A stretch of DNA of 55,743 nt. Source: Purshia tridentata (taxonomy: Eukaryota > Streptophyta > Magnoliopsida > Rosales > Rosaceae). The notes below the pieces were generated by a model. It searched no databases. It was not told the DNA's origin and saw only the letters and a program-made list of their open reading frames with translations. Below, piece by piece: positions 10,404 through 21,245 of this stretch. Numbering within the stretch: the first letter of the stretch is position 1; each line of letters opens with the position of its first letter. The DNA is taken from assembly GCA_003254885.1 (NCBI GenBank), contig QANT01003689.1, positions 1 to 55,743 on the forward strand. The letters are read 5' to 3'. A program made the translations under genes and the position numbers.

Positions 10404-12145
10404 ATCTCCCCCTTTGGCATTTCCTAGACAAAACGTCATGAACAAAACAAACAATGAAAATAAGACTCAAGTAATAATCTTAACTTGAAAGCGACGATCA
10501 AATCCTGCAAGAAAAACACTAACACACAATATACTTGTGAAGAGCATATAAAACATGAAATCCAATTCCAAGGCATATCATGAGATTCTCAAAGATAGAG
10601 CACGATTAATAACCAACCAAAATATTCAAAGTACAGGCCAAAGCAATTAAACTGGTAGTCCAGATAACCGAAGAAAAACAAACACAGTCCTAAGCCTATG
10701 TCTCCCCTTTTTTTGGATAGGAAAGCCAAAGGGACAAAATCAGACACACTAAACACAAATACTAATAGGGAAAACGGTTCACGCGCTACTGGATATCAGA
10801 GACAGTCTCCTGAAGATCGTCCACCTTTGTGTGAATGTCTTGAAGATCATCAAACCAAGCATGAAGGCTGGCAAACTCCGATTGAAGATATGTCATCAAA
10901 GAAGCATTATCAAGACCACCACTAGTACCTGGAATGGAAGAAATAGATGGTTTAGGAGGATCTAGTGGTTCAGAACTAGATACAGGTTGAGGAGATTTGA
11001 ACCGAGCAGTAGACTGACTCTTGTGAAGGATAATGATATCCACACGAGGATCAGGTGAATAATACTCATTCGACGGCAGCAAGGGCACATTGTGCTTGGC
11101 AGCAAGCATTGTAATCAAAACAGGGAAAACCAAGCCAGTACTTAACTTGTGGGACGAAACCCCACACTCAATGATCCTATAATAGATCAACTCAGCTAAA
11201 GGAACAGGAACAGAGGGAGTGGTCATTGCAATTAACAACCGATAGGCATCATCCGTAAGATGAGATTTCTGAGAGGTAGGATAGATCTTAGATTGAACTA
11301 ACAGAAATAGAAGCCGGTACAAAGGAGGCATAAGACCACTAGACAGACGCTTGCCAGGAGAAGGAACATATCCCTCAGTAACGTACAAGATAGAAAACAG
11401 CTACTCCTTAGACAGTGGAGAAACATAAGTCTTGAAAGTGTTGTTGTCAGACAAGGAAGATGGTGGAAGATGACACAAATCTCTTATCTCATCGGGGTCA
11501 AATGGGACACGCTTACCACGAAGATATATATGAGCAGAGGGGGATTTAAGAAAATTTGGAGGGAAGTTGGCATAAAACTCCTGAACAATAGCCCCTATAT
11601 AATTCTCACAGTGAGACACAAAATCTTTCCAACCCCTAGACTCTATGAGAGCGATAAAACCAGCAGGGAGATCACGAAAAAAAGAGAAATTGAAGAAATT
11701 TGAGGGATTTAAGATGAAATTCAGAGAAGAGGAATATGGGTTTTTGGGTGTTTGGATGGGTTTTAGGAAAGAAGAAGAAGTGAAGGAAATAAAAAGGAAA
11801 GGAAGAGAAAGAACAGCTGAAAGAAAAGGAAGGGATCTGAAAATGGGAAGGGAATCACGTGCAAAGGATAAGGAAAGAAGAAAAGAAATTTTTTTTTTAA
11901 TTGGAACCCGTGTAGGACTGGTCCTCCAAATGGGAGGAACGGTCCTTTAGAGAAGCGATGCAACAAGGGGCACTATGGGACCGGTCCTCTATGGTAAAGG
12001 ATCGGTCTTCTGGGCAAAAGAGAAAAAACGAAGCCTCTGTGGGACCGGTCCTCTCAGAGAGAGGATCAGTCCTCTGGGACCAAGATCATTCACCATTCTG
12101 TGGGACCGGTCCTCCCAGGGAGAGGATCGGTCCTCTGGACGAAAA
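9995..12145. repeat. dispersed GAGGACCGGTCCTC-type palindromes in Copia-2
   Basis: A near-palindromic motif with core GGACCGGTCC or GGATCGGTCC recurs in two clusters: 9995-10150 (inside the LTR, including GTAGGATCGATCCTAC) and 11905-12140 (between pol and the LTR). In the second cluster, three paired units begin GGGACCGGTCCTC at about 11978, 12041 and 12102, each followed about 10 bp later by GAGGATCNGTCCTCTGG. The unit spacing is about 60 bp. Each unit could form a hairpin. Confidence 0.7.
10786..11640 (-). pseudogene. extra ORF downstream of Copia-2 pol, plant transposon-protein domain
   Basis: On the minus strand one frame runs through SRGWKDFVSHCENYIGAIV, QEFYANFPPNFLKSPSAHIY, LRGKRVPFDPDEIRDLC and on to the stop at 10786, broken only by a TAG at 11401-11403. 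From memory the N-terminal half matches the Pfam putative plant transposon protein family (PF20167), whose function is unknown. The C-terminal part has a Ser/Pro-rich linker (PQPVSSSEPLDPPKPS) and a heptad-like tail (FASLHAWFDDLQDIHTKV) suggesting a coiled coil. The frame stays open upstream of 11640 without a clear ATG. It sits between RNase H and the polypurine tract, where SIRE-like elements carry an envelope-like ORF, but no signal peptide or membrane segment is seen. Confidence 0.6.
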
Positions 12146-13028
12146 ATTGAATCCAAAGAAAAAAAAGCTCGAAAATTGATTGAAAACTCCCCCTAAACAC
12201 ATGCCATATGCAAAATGCAAAGCAAATAATGAAAAATGCATGACAAAAGTGAAAAACAAGAGAGAGTAAGGAATCATGAGGGCTGAAGATGACATAAAAC
12301 GATTTTAGACACAAGTAAAGTCAAATGAGTCAATCTAAAAGAGAATGCATCTAGAGATAATTAAATCAAACCAGATTCCAAAGAGAACGCATGAGACAAG
12401 TCATGAACTTAAGATAGAACAATAAGCCTTGATTTTATAAACAACCGAAGAAGATGGGCAACGAGAAATGAAATTGTAAAACAAAATGCAATGCACACAA
12501 ACTTCCCCTTTTTTTTTTTTGAGGGGAAAACATTAATGGAAGCTAACGCACTAAGGAGAAGGTAGCCTTTTCCACGCGAGGCAAGCAAACATGTCTTGAC
12601 CCGTTGACAGCTTCACTCTAAACCTTAGGCAGCCCTTTCCATTTTTAATTTTTTTTTTTAATTTAAACATGAGATGCAGATAATAAAGCAGAGATTGTCC
12701 ATCAATTCAGTGTTGTAACCAAAATAAACACAAATATGTTCTGAAGAAGTAAATGAAAAGAATCATAAGTTTCTAAGTACTGTTAGAAAGACAAAATTAA
12801 CAAAAGATGCAAACGAAATAGAGAATCCACTTGACTTAAACAAATGCCCAAAAACCATGTCATGATATCAAAAGCACTAAGACTCAATTACTCATCGCAA
12901 GTTCTATGCATGAAATGCATGAGAAGCCTTATTTATTTATTTATTTGAAGATAAGCTAATGTATGCAAATGCAACTAATCTATATAAAGTACACAATGAT
13001 ATGAGAGAGACATAAGTGAGAGAGAGTT
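12146..13028. other. Copia-2 non-coding region between the extra ORF and RNase H
   Basis: A-rich sequence inside the retrotransposon, with several homopolymer runs and no recognisable coding sequence. It belongs to the 3' untranslated part of the element. Confidence 0.5.
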
Positions 13029-16000
13029 TCAGTCAATTGCACAGACACCAATGGACTTCCGAAGAGATTCAAACCTTAGGTTGTCTAGAGGTTTAGTGAA
13101 GAGATCAGCAAGCTGATTTTTAGAATTTACAAACTCAATGATCAATGTATGATCTTCAATCAAGTTACGAATAAAGTGGTGACGGATGTCAATGTGTTTT
13201 GTGCAAAAGTGCTGAACAGGATTCTTAGCAATATTAATAGCACTCATATTATCACAATACACAACAAAAGTAGCATGATCAAAACCATAATCACAAATCA
13301 TTTGTTTCATCCAAAGTAACTGAGTACAACAACTACTAGCTGTTATATACTCAGCTTTAGCAGTAGATAAGGAAACACAATTTTGCTTTTTGCTATGCCA
13401 CAAAACAAGGTTATTGCCTACGTAAAAGCAACCACCCGATGTACTTTTACGATCATCAACATTACCTCCCTAATAAGCATCAGAATATCAAGACAATTCA
13501 ACATTTGTATCAAAGGAATACCAAATACCCTAATCAAGAATATCATTAACATAACGAATAATAAGTTTAATAGCATGCTTATGAGACTCTTTAGGATCAT
13601 ATTGAAAATGAGCACAAACACCAACAGTGAAAGTGATATCAGGCCTACTAGCAGTATACAAGTAAAGCAAACTACCTAACATACTCCTATACTCAGTTTT
13701 ATCTACACTTATTCCATTAGGATCTCTATAGATTTTAGTGGAAGTACTCATGGGATTTCGAACCTCCTTGGAGGAATCTAGCCCAAATCGTTTAACTAAG
13801 TCTTTAGCATACTTAGATTGAGAGATGAAGATACCATCACTCAATTGACGAACTTGAAGACCTAGAAAGTAATTCAACTCACCCACCATACTCATTTCAA
13901 ACTCACTACTCATCATCTTAGTGAAGTTCTTGACATATTTTAGAGAAGTAGACCCAAACACAATATCATCAACATATACCTGAGTAATTATTAAATCACC
14001 CTTCACTTTCTGAAAGAACAAGGTTTTATCAACTGATCCTCTAGTATATCCTTTATCAATCAAGTGCAAAGACAGTCTCTCATACTAGGCTCTAGGAGCC
14101 TGTTTCAGACCATAAAGAGTTTTCTTAAGTCTAAAGACATAATTTGGATGATGTGGGTCCTCAAACCCTTTAGGTTGTTCAACATAAACTTCTTCTTGAA
14201 GAATACCATTCAGAAAGGCACTCTTGACATCCATTTGATGGAATTTAAATTTAAGGTGACAAGCAATAGCTAAGAGAATTCTAACTGACTCCATCCTTGC
14301 AACTGGGGCAAAAGTTTCGTCAAAATCTATTCCCTCAAAATCTATTCCCTCAATCTGAGTATACCCTTGCTCCACTAATCTAGCCTTATTCCTTACAATC
14401 ACACCAAACTCATCTGTTTTATTTTTGAAAATCCATTTAGTGCCAATTACATTGACATCTTTTGGCCTAGGAACTAAGTACCACACATCATTCCTAGTGA
14501 ATTGATTCAGCTGCTCCTCCATGGCTATAATCCAATCATCATCTCCTAGTGCCTCCTTCACATTTTTTGGTTTAATCTTAAACACATGACTCACCTCATC
14601 CATTAATTGCTTTCTAGTTTTTACTGGATCATCTAAATTCTCTAAAATCTCATTGGATGGATGATTCTCTTTGACCCAAGTAGATGGGTCCCTAGACTGA
14701 CTTGACTCACCGATGACAATTGACACTTCCACATCCTCAACAACCTCCTTATTCTTAGGTTCAATAGCAATACTATCATCTCCTTTAATGAAAACATCAT
14801 CATAGTCACATATAACACCTGTAGGTTCGCTAGCATCATCAATGGTGACATTGATAGACTCCATGACATCTCTAGTTCTCTTATTGAAGGCCCTATAGGC
14901 TCGACTTGTCAAGGAATATCCTAGGAAAACACCTTCATCACTACAAGCATCAAACTTGCCTAAGTGCTCTTTATCCTTTAGGATATAGCAAGTACTACCA
15001 AACACCTTGAAGTATTTGATATTTGGTTTCTTACCTTTCCAAATCTCTTATGGAGTTTTGTTCGTATCATGCCTAAGATAAACCCTATTGACAATGTAAC
15101 ACGAGGTGTTAATTGCCTCAGCCTAAAAGTGCTTAGCAAGATTCTTGCTATGCAACATAACATGGGCCATTTCTATGAGAACCCTGTTCTTCCTCTCAAC
15201 AATCTCATTTTGTTGTGGAGTGTAAGGTGCAGAAAATTCATGTGTAATACTATTCGAATCACAAAATTCAGCAAACAAAGCATTCTCAAACTCTCCACCA
15301 TGGTCACTCCTAATTCTAATAATGCAAGTAATATTCATGTTTTTTTCATTTTGAATTCTATTACAAATAACACAAAAATTAACAAAAGCATAAGATTTTT
15401 CATGTAAAAAGACAACCCAAGTGAATCTAAAAAAATCATCAACCATAACAAGCACATATCTTTTCCCACCAAAACTCAAGGTTTGCATTGGGCCAATTAA
15501 ATCCATTTGAACAAGATCCAGCACTTTAGAAGTAGTCATGGCATTGAGTTTCTTATGAGGACTCTTAATTTGTTTACCAATTTGACAAGGACCACAGACA
15601 CCATCATTTTTTGACTCCAATTTAGGTAAACCTTTAACAATTTCCTTTTTAGAAAATTGTGCAAGTTCTCTAAAATTTATGTGACTTAAACGTTGATGCC
15701 AAAGAGAAAGGGTATCATCACAAGCTTTATTGCACACTTTAGAATCAGAGGAAACATCAGCATTAATATAATAGCAATTATCTCTAGATCTGACACCACT
15801 TAACACGATCTTACCTGCTTCATCAATCACATTGCACTTTTCTTATGTAAAACTAACATGGCATTTATTTTCATCACATATTTGACTAACGCTAATAAGA
15901 TTAGATTTCAGATTTTCAACATATATCACATTATCCAATTTAGCAATACCAGGAGTAGTAATAAAACCTCTACCAAGCATCCTAGATTTATTACCATCAC

Positions 16001-16154
16001 CAAAAGTCACAGACCCACAACTTTTATCTTCAGCAAACGAGGTAAATAAGCTTTTATCACCGATCATGTGTCTAGAACAACCATTATCAAAATACCAAAT
16101 AGAAGAATCATGAGCAGCAAAACCAAACAATTTTGATTTTCTTTTCTTCTCCAA
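13029..16154 (-). pseudogene. Copia-2 pol: protease, integrase, reverse transcriptase, RNase H
   Basis: Minus-strand blocks in order. Protease (16154-15843): WYFDNGCSRHM, where the usual DSG is DNG. Integrase (15830-15123): HHCC ligands in LWHQRLSHINF and CGPCQIGKQ, and catalytic residues in VQMDLIGPM, RSDHGGEFEN and PQQNEIVERKNR. Reverse transcriptase (15005-13530): [44 protein letters not shown] and the catalytic YVDD. RNase H (13403-13029): SLSTAKAEYI, YCDNMSAI and ADLFTKPL. Stops lie between these blocks, for example just after QAPRA (about 14085). A 15-bp tandem duplication (14321-14335 and 14336-14350) repeats GIDFE in frame. The protein is not translatable as one polyprotein. Confidence 0.85.
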
Positions 16155-16648
16155 ACCTGTTTAGGAGTAGAAAAGGAAATCAATTTAGACACTCTATTTA
16201 CTTTACTCAGAAGAGACTGAACTTGACCTTGAAGACAACTCTTACCTTGATGAGCTATAGGCACAAGAGAATTCCTAGTGTTTTTCCTAAGAAAATTACA
16301 CCTAGGCCTAGTGACCTAACTACCACAATTATGACAAATAGGAATAAGCTTAGACATAGAAGATGACTTAGGAACAGAGGATAAAGAAGGTGAAGCTCAA
16401 ACGCTTTGACAAATTTTGTTACTGAAGTTCAAGTGTTAGACTCCAAACCTTTAAAACATAACCCTTTCTTGTCACCTGAATTCTTTCCCATGTTAAGCAT
16501 CTCATCTATTTTATCAGCACCTATTAAAAGCCCTACGACTTTAACTTTTGTCTCTTCAAGTTCTTGCTCTAGTATTCCTTCTCAGCTCTAAGGAAATTGA
16601 TGAGTTTAACTTGCTTATCACAATTTATCTCAAGAAAATTTATTTTGT

Positions 16649-17889
16649 CTAACAATTGTTTCTTTTCAGTTGACTCTCAACCACAAAAGTTTCATATTTA
16701 TTTTTACACAAAAAGAGTTCATTTTTTATCTTTTCCAATTTATTAGACACAACCACGTTCTCTTTCTTAATTTGATAAGACTGAGAATGCAAATCTTTAA
16801 AAGCCTGTTTAAAATCTTTATTAGTCATATCATCAACCATACTCTCATTCTTACTGTCACTTTCAGTTTCTAAAGCATGTGCACTCCCTTCATCTAATTT
16901 AGCTACAAAACCAAAGTTGCTAGAACCATCATCAGATAAACTATCAGATTCAGACTCAGACTCAGTATCACTCCAAGTAACATTCATAGCCTTTTTCTTC
17001 TTATCCTTATTCATCCTAGTATTAGCACAATCAGAAGCATAATGACCATAACCTTGACAAGCAAAATACTGAACACTTTTCTTTGAACTACCTTTTTCAG
17101 AAAACCTAGAAGACATTTCAAAAGATTTTTCTCTTTTTCCATCCCTAGAGTTTGACTTACTAAAATCTTTTTGCCCAAATTTCTAATTACCAAAATTTTC
17201 CTTTTTAAAGAATTTCCTAAATTGTTTAGCAAACAAATTAAGATCTTTAGCAATTATTGGAGCATTAGGATCAGGTTCATGTTCAAAACCTTTTTCTTTT
17301 TCTGATTCATCCACAATTTTTAGAGCTACACTTTTTACCCTTTTGAATTTAGGGAATTGCTTTTCAAAGGTTTTTAGTGACCCTATTAAATCTTCAATTC
17401 TTAAAGTGTTCAAGTTTTTAACTTTTTTTATGGCAGTTACTTTAGCATGAAAACAAGAAGGAAGAGACCTAAGTACCTTTTTAACCACTATATGCTCAGG
17501 AATCCTATCACCTACATTATAACAAGAATTCACTATATCACTCAAGTTAGCATAAAAATCAAAAAAATTTTCATCCTCAAGCATTTTAATATTTTCAAAT
17601 TGAGTAGTTAACATTTGAAATTTTGACTCTTTGACAAAAGTTGTTCCTTCATGTGTAATTTGAAAAATATCCCAAGCTTCCTTAGAAGTTTCATAGTGTG
17701 AAATATGCTTAAATTGATCAGAGGTCACGGCTGTAAAAATCGCATTTAAGCCTTTGTGATTATTAATACTATGAAGTTTTTCAACAGGAGTCTATTCTTC
17801 AAAAGTCTTAGGAATTTCCTGTCCTTTGAATCTGTGGCAACTGGAGGAGTCTAGCCATACATAGTTGTGTGCCACACACGATCATCAAG
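16649..17889 (-). pseudogene. Copia-2 gag, N-terminus missing
   Basis: The frame from 17728 leftwards reads SDQFKHISHYETSKEAWDI, THEGTTFVKESKFQML and VVKKVLRSLPSCFHAKVTAI, a typical UBN2-type Copia gag. Upstream, to 17889, the expected VDDRVWHTT, TPPVATD and LIITKA patterns are visible with stops, until the Tekay-like LTR starts. A frame change near 17183 is followed by a zinc knuckle (VQYFACQGYGHYASDC) whose first Cys is Tyr. The C-terminal part is acidic and Ser-rich (SDTESESESDSLSDDG). Confidence 0.8.
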
Positions 17890-18196
17890 TGTAACACCCC
17901 GCACCTTTCCAAAGTGGTTTTGAAAAGCTTTTTAAAGATTTTCGGGGTTTTAATTTGAAAGTGAAACGTTTCGGAGGTTTTGAATTTTCAAGTTTGACTT
18001 TTAAAGGGGTAAAAAGTTGACTTTTTGATCGGGAGGACCTTTCGCGTTGACTTTGGGTTCGTTGGAAAGGTCTCGTCCTCACGAGTTCGTAGACACGACG
18101 AGTTCGTAGACACGTAGCACGCGTCGAATGGAGCTACGGTTTGAAAGTTACGGACGTGTGAAGAGAAGGACGCATTGGTAATTTTGAAAAAGTTGG

Positions 18197-18262
18197 ATTT
18201 TTAAAAGGGGCACAGAACCCCAGAAAATCAGACTTTTCTCTCTCCTCTCTCCCGATGCTTCT
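18197..18262 (+). promoter_or_regulatory. predicted promoter and leader start in LTR1
   Basis: TTTTTAAAAGG at about 18198 is followed after some 35 bp by a pyrimidine-rich tract (ttttctctctcctctctccc), the usual look of a plant TATA box and transcription start. The same arrangement occurs near 22561 (LTR2), 26813 (LTR3) and 30780 (LTR4). If transcription starts here, everything to the right in the LTR is R-U5 leader. Confidence 0.5.
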
Positions 18263-18643
18263 CTCTCCCTCTCGCGCGTCACTCAGCCAGCCGCGCCTTT
18301 CGCCGGCGCGTGGGGGCGCGTCCGGCGGCTGGCCGGCGTGGTCTTCGGCTCGCCGTGCTCGCCGGCTTCCCCTCTTCCTTCCGGTGGTGGCGGTTTCCGG
18401 TGAAGCAGCCCAGAACGTGATATTTCACGCGTGCACAGTCGGTGTGATCGGCGGCGATCTCGCCGTTTCCGGCGATGACGCGACCTCCCACCTGCCCAGA
18501 TCTTCTCCCCTCGTCGAGCCCAGCCTGTTGGTGGGTTCGATTGCACCTTTGGACCGCCGTGGACGGCGGATCGGCGTTGGAGGTGCCGCCGGCTTCCCGG
18601 CCTGATTTCTCCCTTTTCCGGCCACTTTTGGCCGTCGACCCAG

Positions 18644-18723
18644 GTTTGAGAATCGATCCCCTCGATCTCCTCTACGTGCCCATGTAATTTGTTTTAGCTA
18701 AACGCGAGTTTCGTTTTTGACAG
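18644..18723 (+). other. intron-like segment 1 in LTR1
   Basis: An 80-bp segment with ends CAG|GTTTGA and TTTTTGACAG|TT. It is T-richer than its GC-rich surroundings, with a pyrimidine-rich 3' end and a branch-like tagctaaac upstream. LTR3 and LTR4 join the flanks directly (27261/27262 and 31226/31227). The exact cut is ambiguous by the shared CAG but includes the GT-AG solution. Confidence 0.7.
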
Positions 18724-18831
18724 TTGACCGCCGTTGACCGCTCGTTGATCGCTGTGGGCTTCGCTGCGTGTGACGGTTCCAGCGACCGTTTCCTTGGTTT
18801 TTGGCCTCGGGCCAACTACCCGAGCTTGTGG

Positions 18832-18964
18832 GTGAGTTCTCGGACCTTTCGAGTGGTTTCCGTGGGTCGGGTAGCCACCGTGCGTGGTGGTTCCCGCCCG
18901 GTTTGGTGATTGTTGGACTTGTTGTGAATTCTGGTTTATTGCTTGGGCTGTCTGGTCTTAACAG
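18832..18964 (+). other. intron-like segment 2 in LTR1
   Basis: A 133-bp segment with 5' end GG|GTGAGT, the plant consensus donor, and 3' end GTCTTAACAG|GT. LTR3 and LTR4 lack it precisely (27368/27369 and 31333/31334). The 108-bp stretch between segments 1 and 2 is retained in all four LTRs. Confidence 0.7.
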
Positions 18965-19699
18965 GTACGTGCGGCTTGGGAAATTGTACCCCCAATGCCG
19001 TTATGCTGCCGGATTTTAGAATCCGAGCAAAGGAGCCACGAAGGACACGAAGGGTAGTTTAGTCTTTTCGTGTGGTCGCGGTGAGTGAACCTAGGACCCT
19101 TTAATCCTCAGTTTAGTTAGTTACTTGGCTGGTTTGAGTGCTTGTTTGTTTTGGTTGTTGTTTGCTAGTTAAGGGAGGTTACGGAATTAGGATTGAAATA
19201 CCAATAATTTAAGGATTATTGAGATTACAGAATTGAGTAAGGCTTGGAACTTCAGTGAGGATTAAGTAAGGATTAGTGGGTTGTTGAGGTCCGGTGAGTC
19301 CAGGTGGAGGACTTTCGGTTAAGATTGGGATTTCCAGGATTTTAAGATTATTGCTTCTAAAGGTGATTTAGTATGGATCTTGGTTTTGGAAACTAATTTT
19401 GAGAATCCAGGTTATTTTTGAATAAAGTTAAAGATTTGATTTACTTATCAGTTTTTGGAAACGTTTGATTCTTTAAGAAAGGATTTAATATTAAGCTCGA
19501 GTTTTGGTTAACTTTCTCGTGTGTTCGGAAAGGTTTTGAAACTGGTTTTCGGTGATTTGAAAGGAAAATATTTCTTTTCGAATTGGTACGGTTTTCAAAG
19601 CACCCAGTTGGTACTCGTTCAGCTTCTCAGGTTATACAGGTCTTTGGGACCCATCACGGCACACACTTAGGCTTTGGGCCGTGTGTCGGGATGCCTTGC

Positions 19700-19910
19700 C
19701 CTTTGGGGGCGGCCCTGCGTGCACGTACGGCAGTTGTTAGCCCTGCATGTGTATGACAGACCCTGGCTCTGCACATGTACGGCAGGATATTGGCCCTGCA
19801 TGCGTACGGCAGGTCGTAGGCCCTGCGCATGTACGGCAGGNACGACGGTACAAGGGCCACTAAATCCACTTGCATGACGGCGTTGCGACGGTGCAAGTGG
19901 AAGGATAAGT
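19700..19910 (+). repeat. GTACGGCAGG minisatellite in LTR1, switching type at an N
   Basis: Before the N (19841) a ~33-bp unit containing gccctgcatg and gtacggcag is repeated four to five times, as in LTR4 (32045-32240). After the N the sequence is of the tacgacggtacaagggccac type found in LTR2 (24195-24415) and LTR3 (28280-28495). Confidence 0.75.
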
Positions 19911-20947
19911 TACTTGGGTGCTTAGATGGAAAACGCTCCTTTGAAAATTATGTTCCTTATAATTATCTTCCCTCTATGTGAATTATAGATTTCAGTTCTT
20001 AATTGATATTTTGGGAAAGTGGCTAGTTTTATTGATTTAACAGAGTTTTCAGTTCTTGTTTTATAATGTGCGACTTTGACAGTTTTATTATTTTCTAAAA
20101 GAGTTTTGCAAATGGATTTAAAAGCGGATTTCTACAAAGAGTTTTCAGTGAATTTTTATGAAATGTTTAAAGCTGGGGAATCTCAAAAGGGTAACAGTGA
20201 GGTTGAGAAATCTTGGTTTTAAAGGTCTAGATGAAAGTTGATTACCGGGGTTTGAGTAATACAGGCCATTTGAGATTTAAGGGTAGGTAAAAGGTTACGG
20301 AATATCAGTTATTTTTAATTGAGGATTTAGTAGGTTCTAAAGGTTATTGAGAACAGTGGAAGGATTAATTGAGGTTTAAGTTAGTTCAGAATGGATATCG
20401 AGGTGATCTTTCAGTTAGAGGTTAAACTGAGGATCTTTGAGGGATTAAGAATTTCAGTGGATTTGATCGGTTTAGAGGATTTGGTGATCAAGTTAAGGTT
20501 TACAACTTGTGACTTGTGGTTTGTTTGTGCGTGAGGCATTAAAGTGGTTTGTGATTAATCATATTTATTGAATTATTAACTTGAGGTTTTCGTTTAGATT
20601 TCACTCACACGGGCTCTAGTGAGCTTACCGGGTTTGTGTGTAAACCCGGTGCACCTGCGGTTGGGTGCAGGGTTGGTTTTGCAGGTTGAGCATGCTGAGG
20701 AGACAGTGGAGAGAAGACGAGGCAGTGGGACCAGCGGCAGTATTCCAGAAACTTGGTTTTACAGTTGTTTTTATTTGTTAAAGATTTACAGTTTGATTTT
20801 ATAAACGTGCTTTTGAAATTACAGTTGTTTTCAGTAAACTATTTATTATTCATGGCTCACATGTTTTCAGAAAAAGGGCCCACAGGAAACAGTTGTGAGT
20901 TATCAGCAGTTTAGGCACGTGCCCGAGGGTCGGGGCGTGTCAAGTAA

Positions 20948-21010
20948 AGGTTAAAATTAGACTAGGTCCAAAATTCGATTCCTTTCAATGTAACAACAAA
21001 AATACAAAAA
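20948..21010 (+). mobile_element. SINE 3' half (B-box part) right of LTR1
   Basis: After AGTAA, the sequence aggttaaaattagactagg, then tccaaaattcgattcc with a short A-rich tail, resembles the 3' half of a tRNA-derived SINE, with a B-box-like ttcgattcc. Its missing 5' half lies at 22217-22269, left of LTR2. Confidence 0.6.
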
Positions 21011-21045
21011 AATTAATTAAGAGAAAATTTAATGTTATCCAGTAG

Positions 21046-21245
21046 TAGGGGTGGGCATAAAAACCGTGCACCAATGACACCGAACCAAACCAAATGGAAA
21101 AAATTGAAAAAACTCAAGTTGACCAAAAAGTCAACACTATTGAAAAAATCGAACCAGACCAGTTTGGACTGATTCCCATTCTAGTTTCAACCCTCAATGA
21201 ACTCAGACTGGACTGCACTGGAAACGTAAATACATATTTATATTA
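21046..21245 (+). mobile_element. possible truncated hAT-type MITE
   Basis: The start taggggtgggcataaaaacc and repeated accgaacc/gaaccaga motifs are typical of plant hAT-derived MITEs. The right terminus is not seen, because the sequence changes to Tekay internal DNA at about 21246. Confidence 0.4.

Larger units (their letters stand above)
9358..17889 (-). mobile_element. Copia-2 retrotransposon (SIRE-like), 3' LTR to gag
   Basis: The element runs right to left: gag (17889-16649), protease, integrase, reverse transcriptase and RNase H (16154-13029), a long 3' region with an extra ORF (about 11640-10786), polypurine tract (10404-10418) and 3' LTR (9358-10403). The 5' LTR and start of gag are missing because a Tekay-like LTR begins at 17890 inside the gag frame. 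The long 3' region carrying an additional ORF downstream of pol resembles SIRE/Maximus-type Copia elements; the lineage is inferred. Many stops interrupt pol. Confidence 0.8.
17890..20942 (+). repeat. LTR1 (3053 bp), intron-like segments present
   Basis: The left flank is Copia-2 gag (TCAAG) and the right flank is AGTAA, so there is no target duplication for a solo LTR. It has the U3, a TATA-like TTTTTAAAAG (18198-18207), a CT-rich leader, GC-rich sequence and the two GT...AG segments. At the N (19841) the minisatellite type switches from the one in LTR4 to the one in LTR2/LTR3, so the two halves probably come from different copies. Confidence 0.8.

Noticed and set aside
17885..20947. LTR1 as a simple solo LTR
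   Set aside because: The flanks TCAAG and AGTAA do not match, and the minisatellite type switches at an N inside it.
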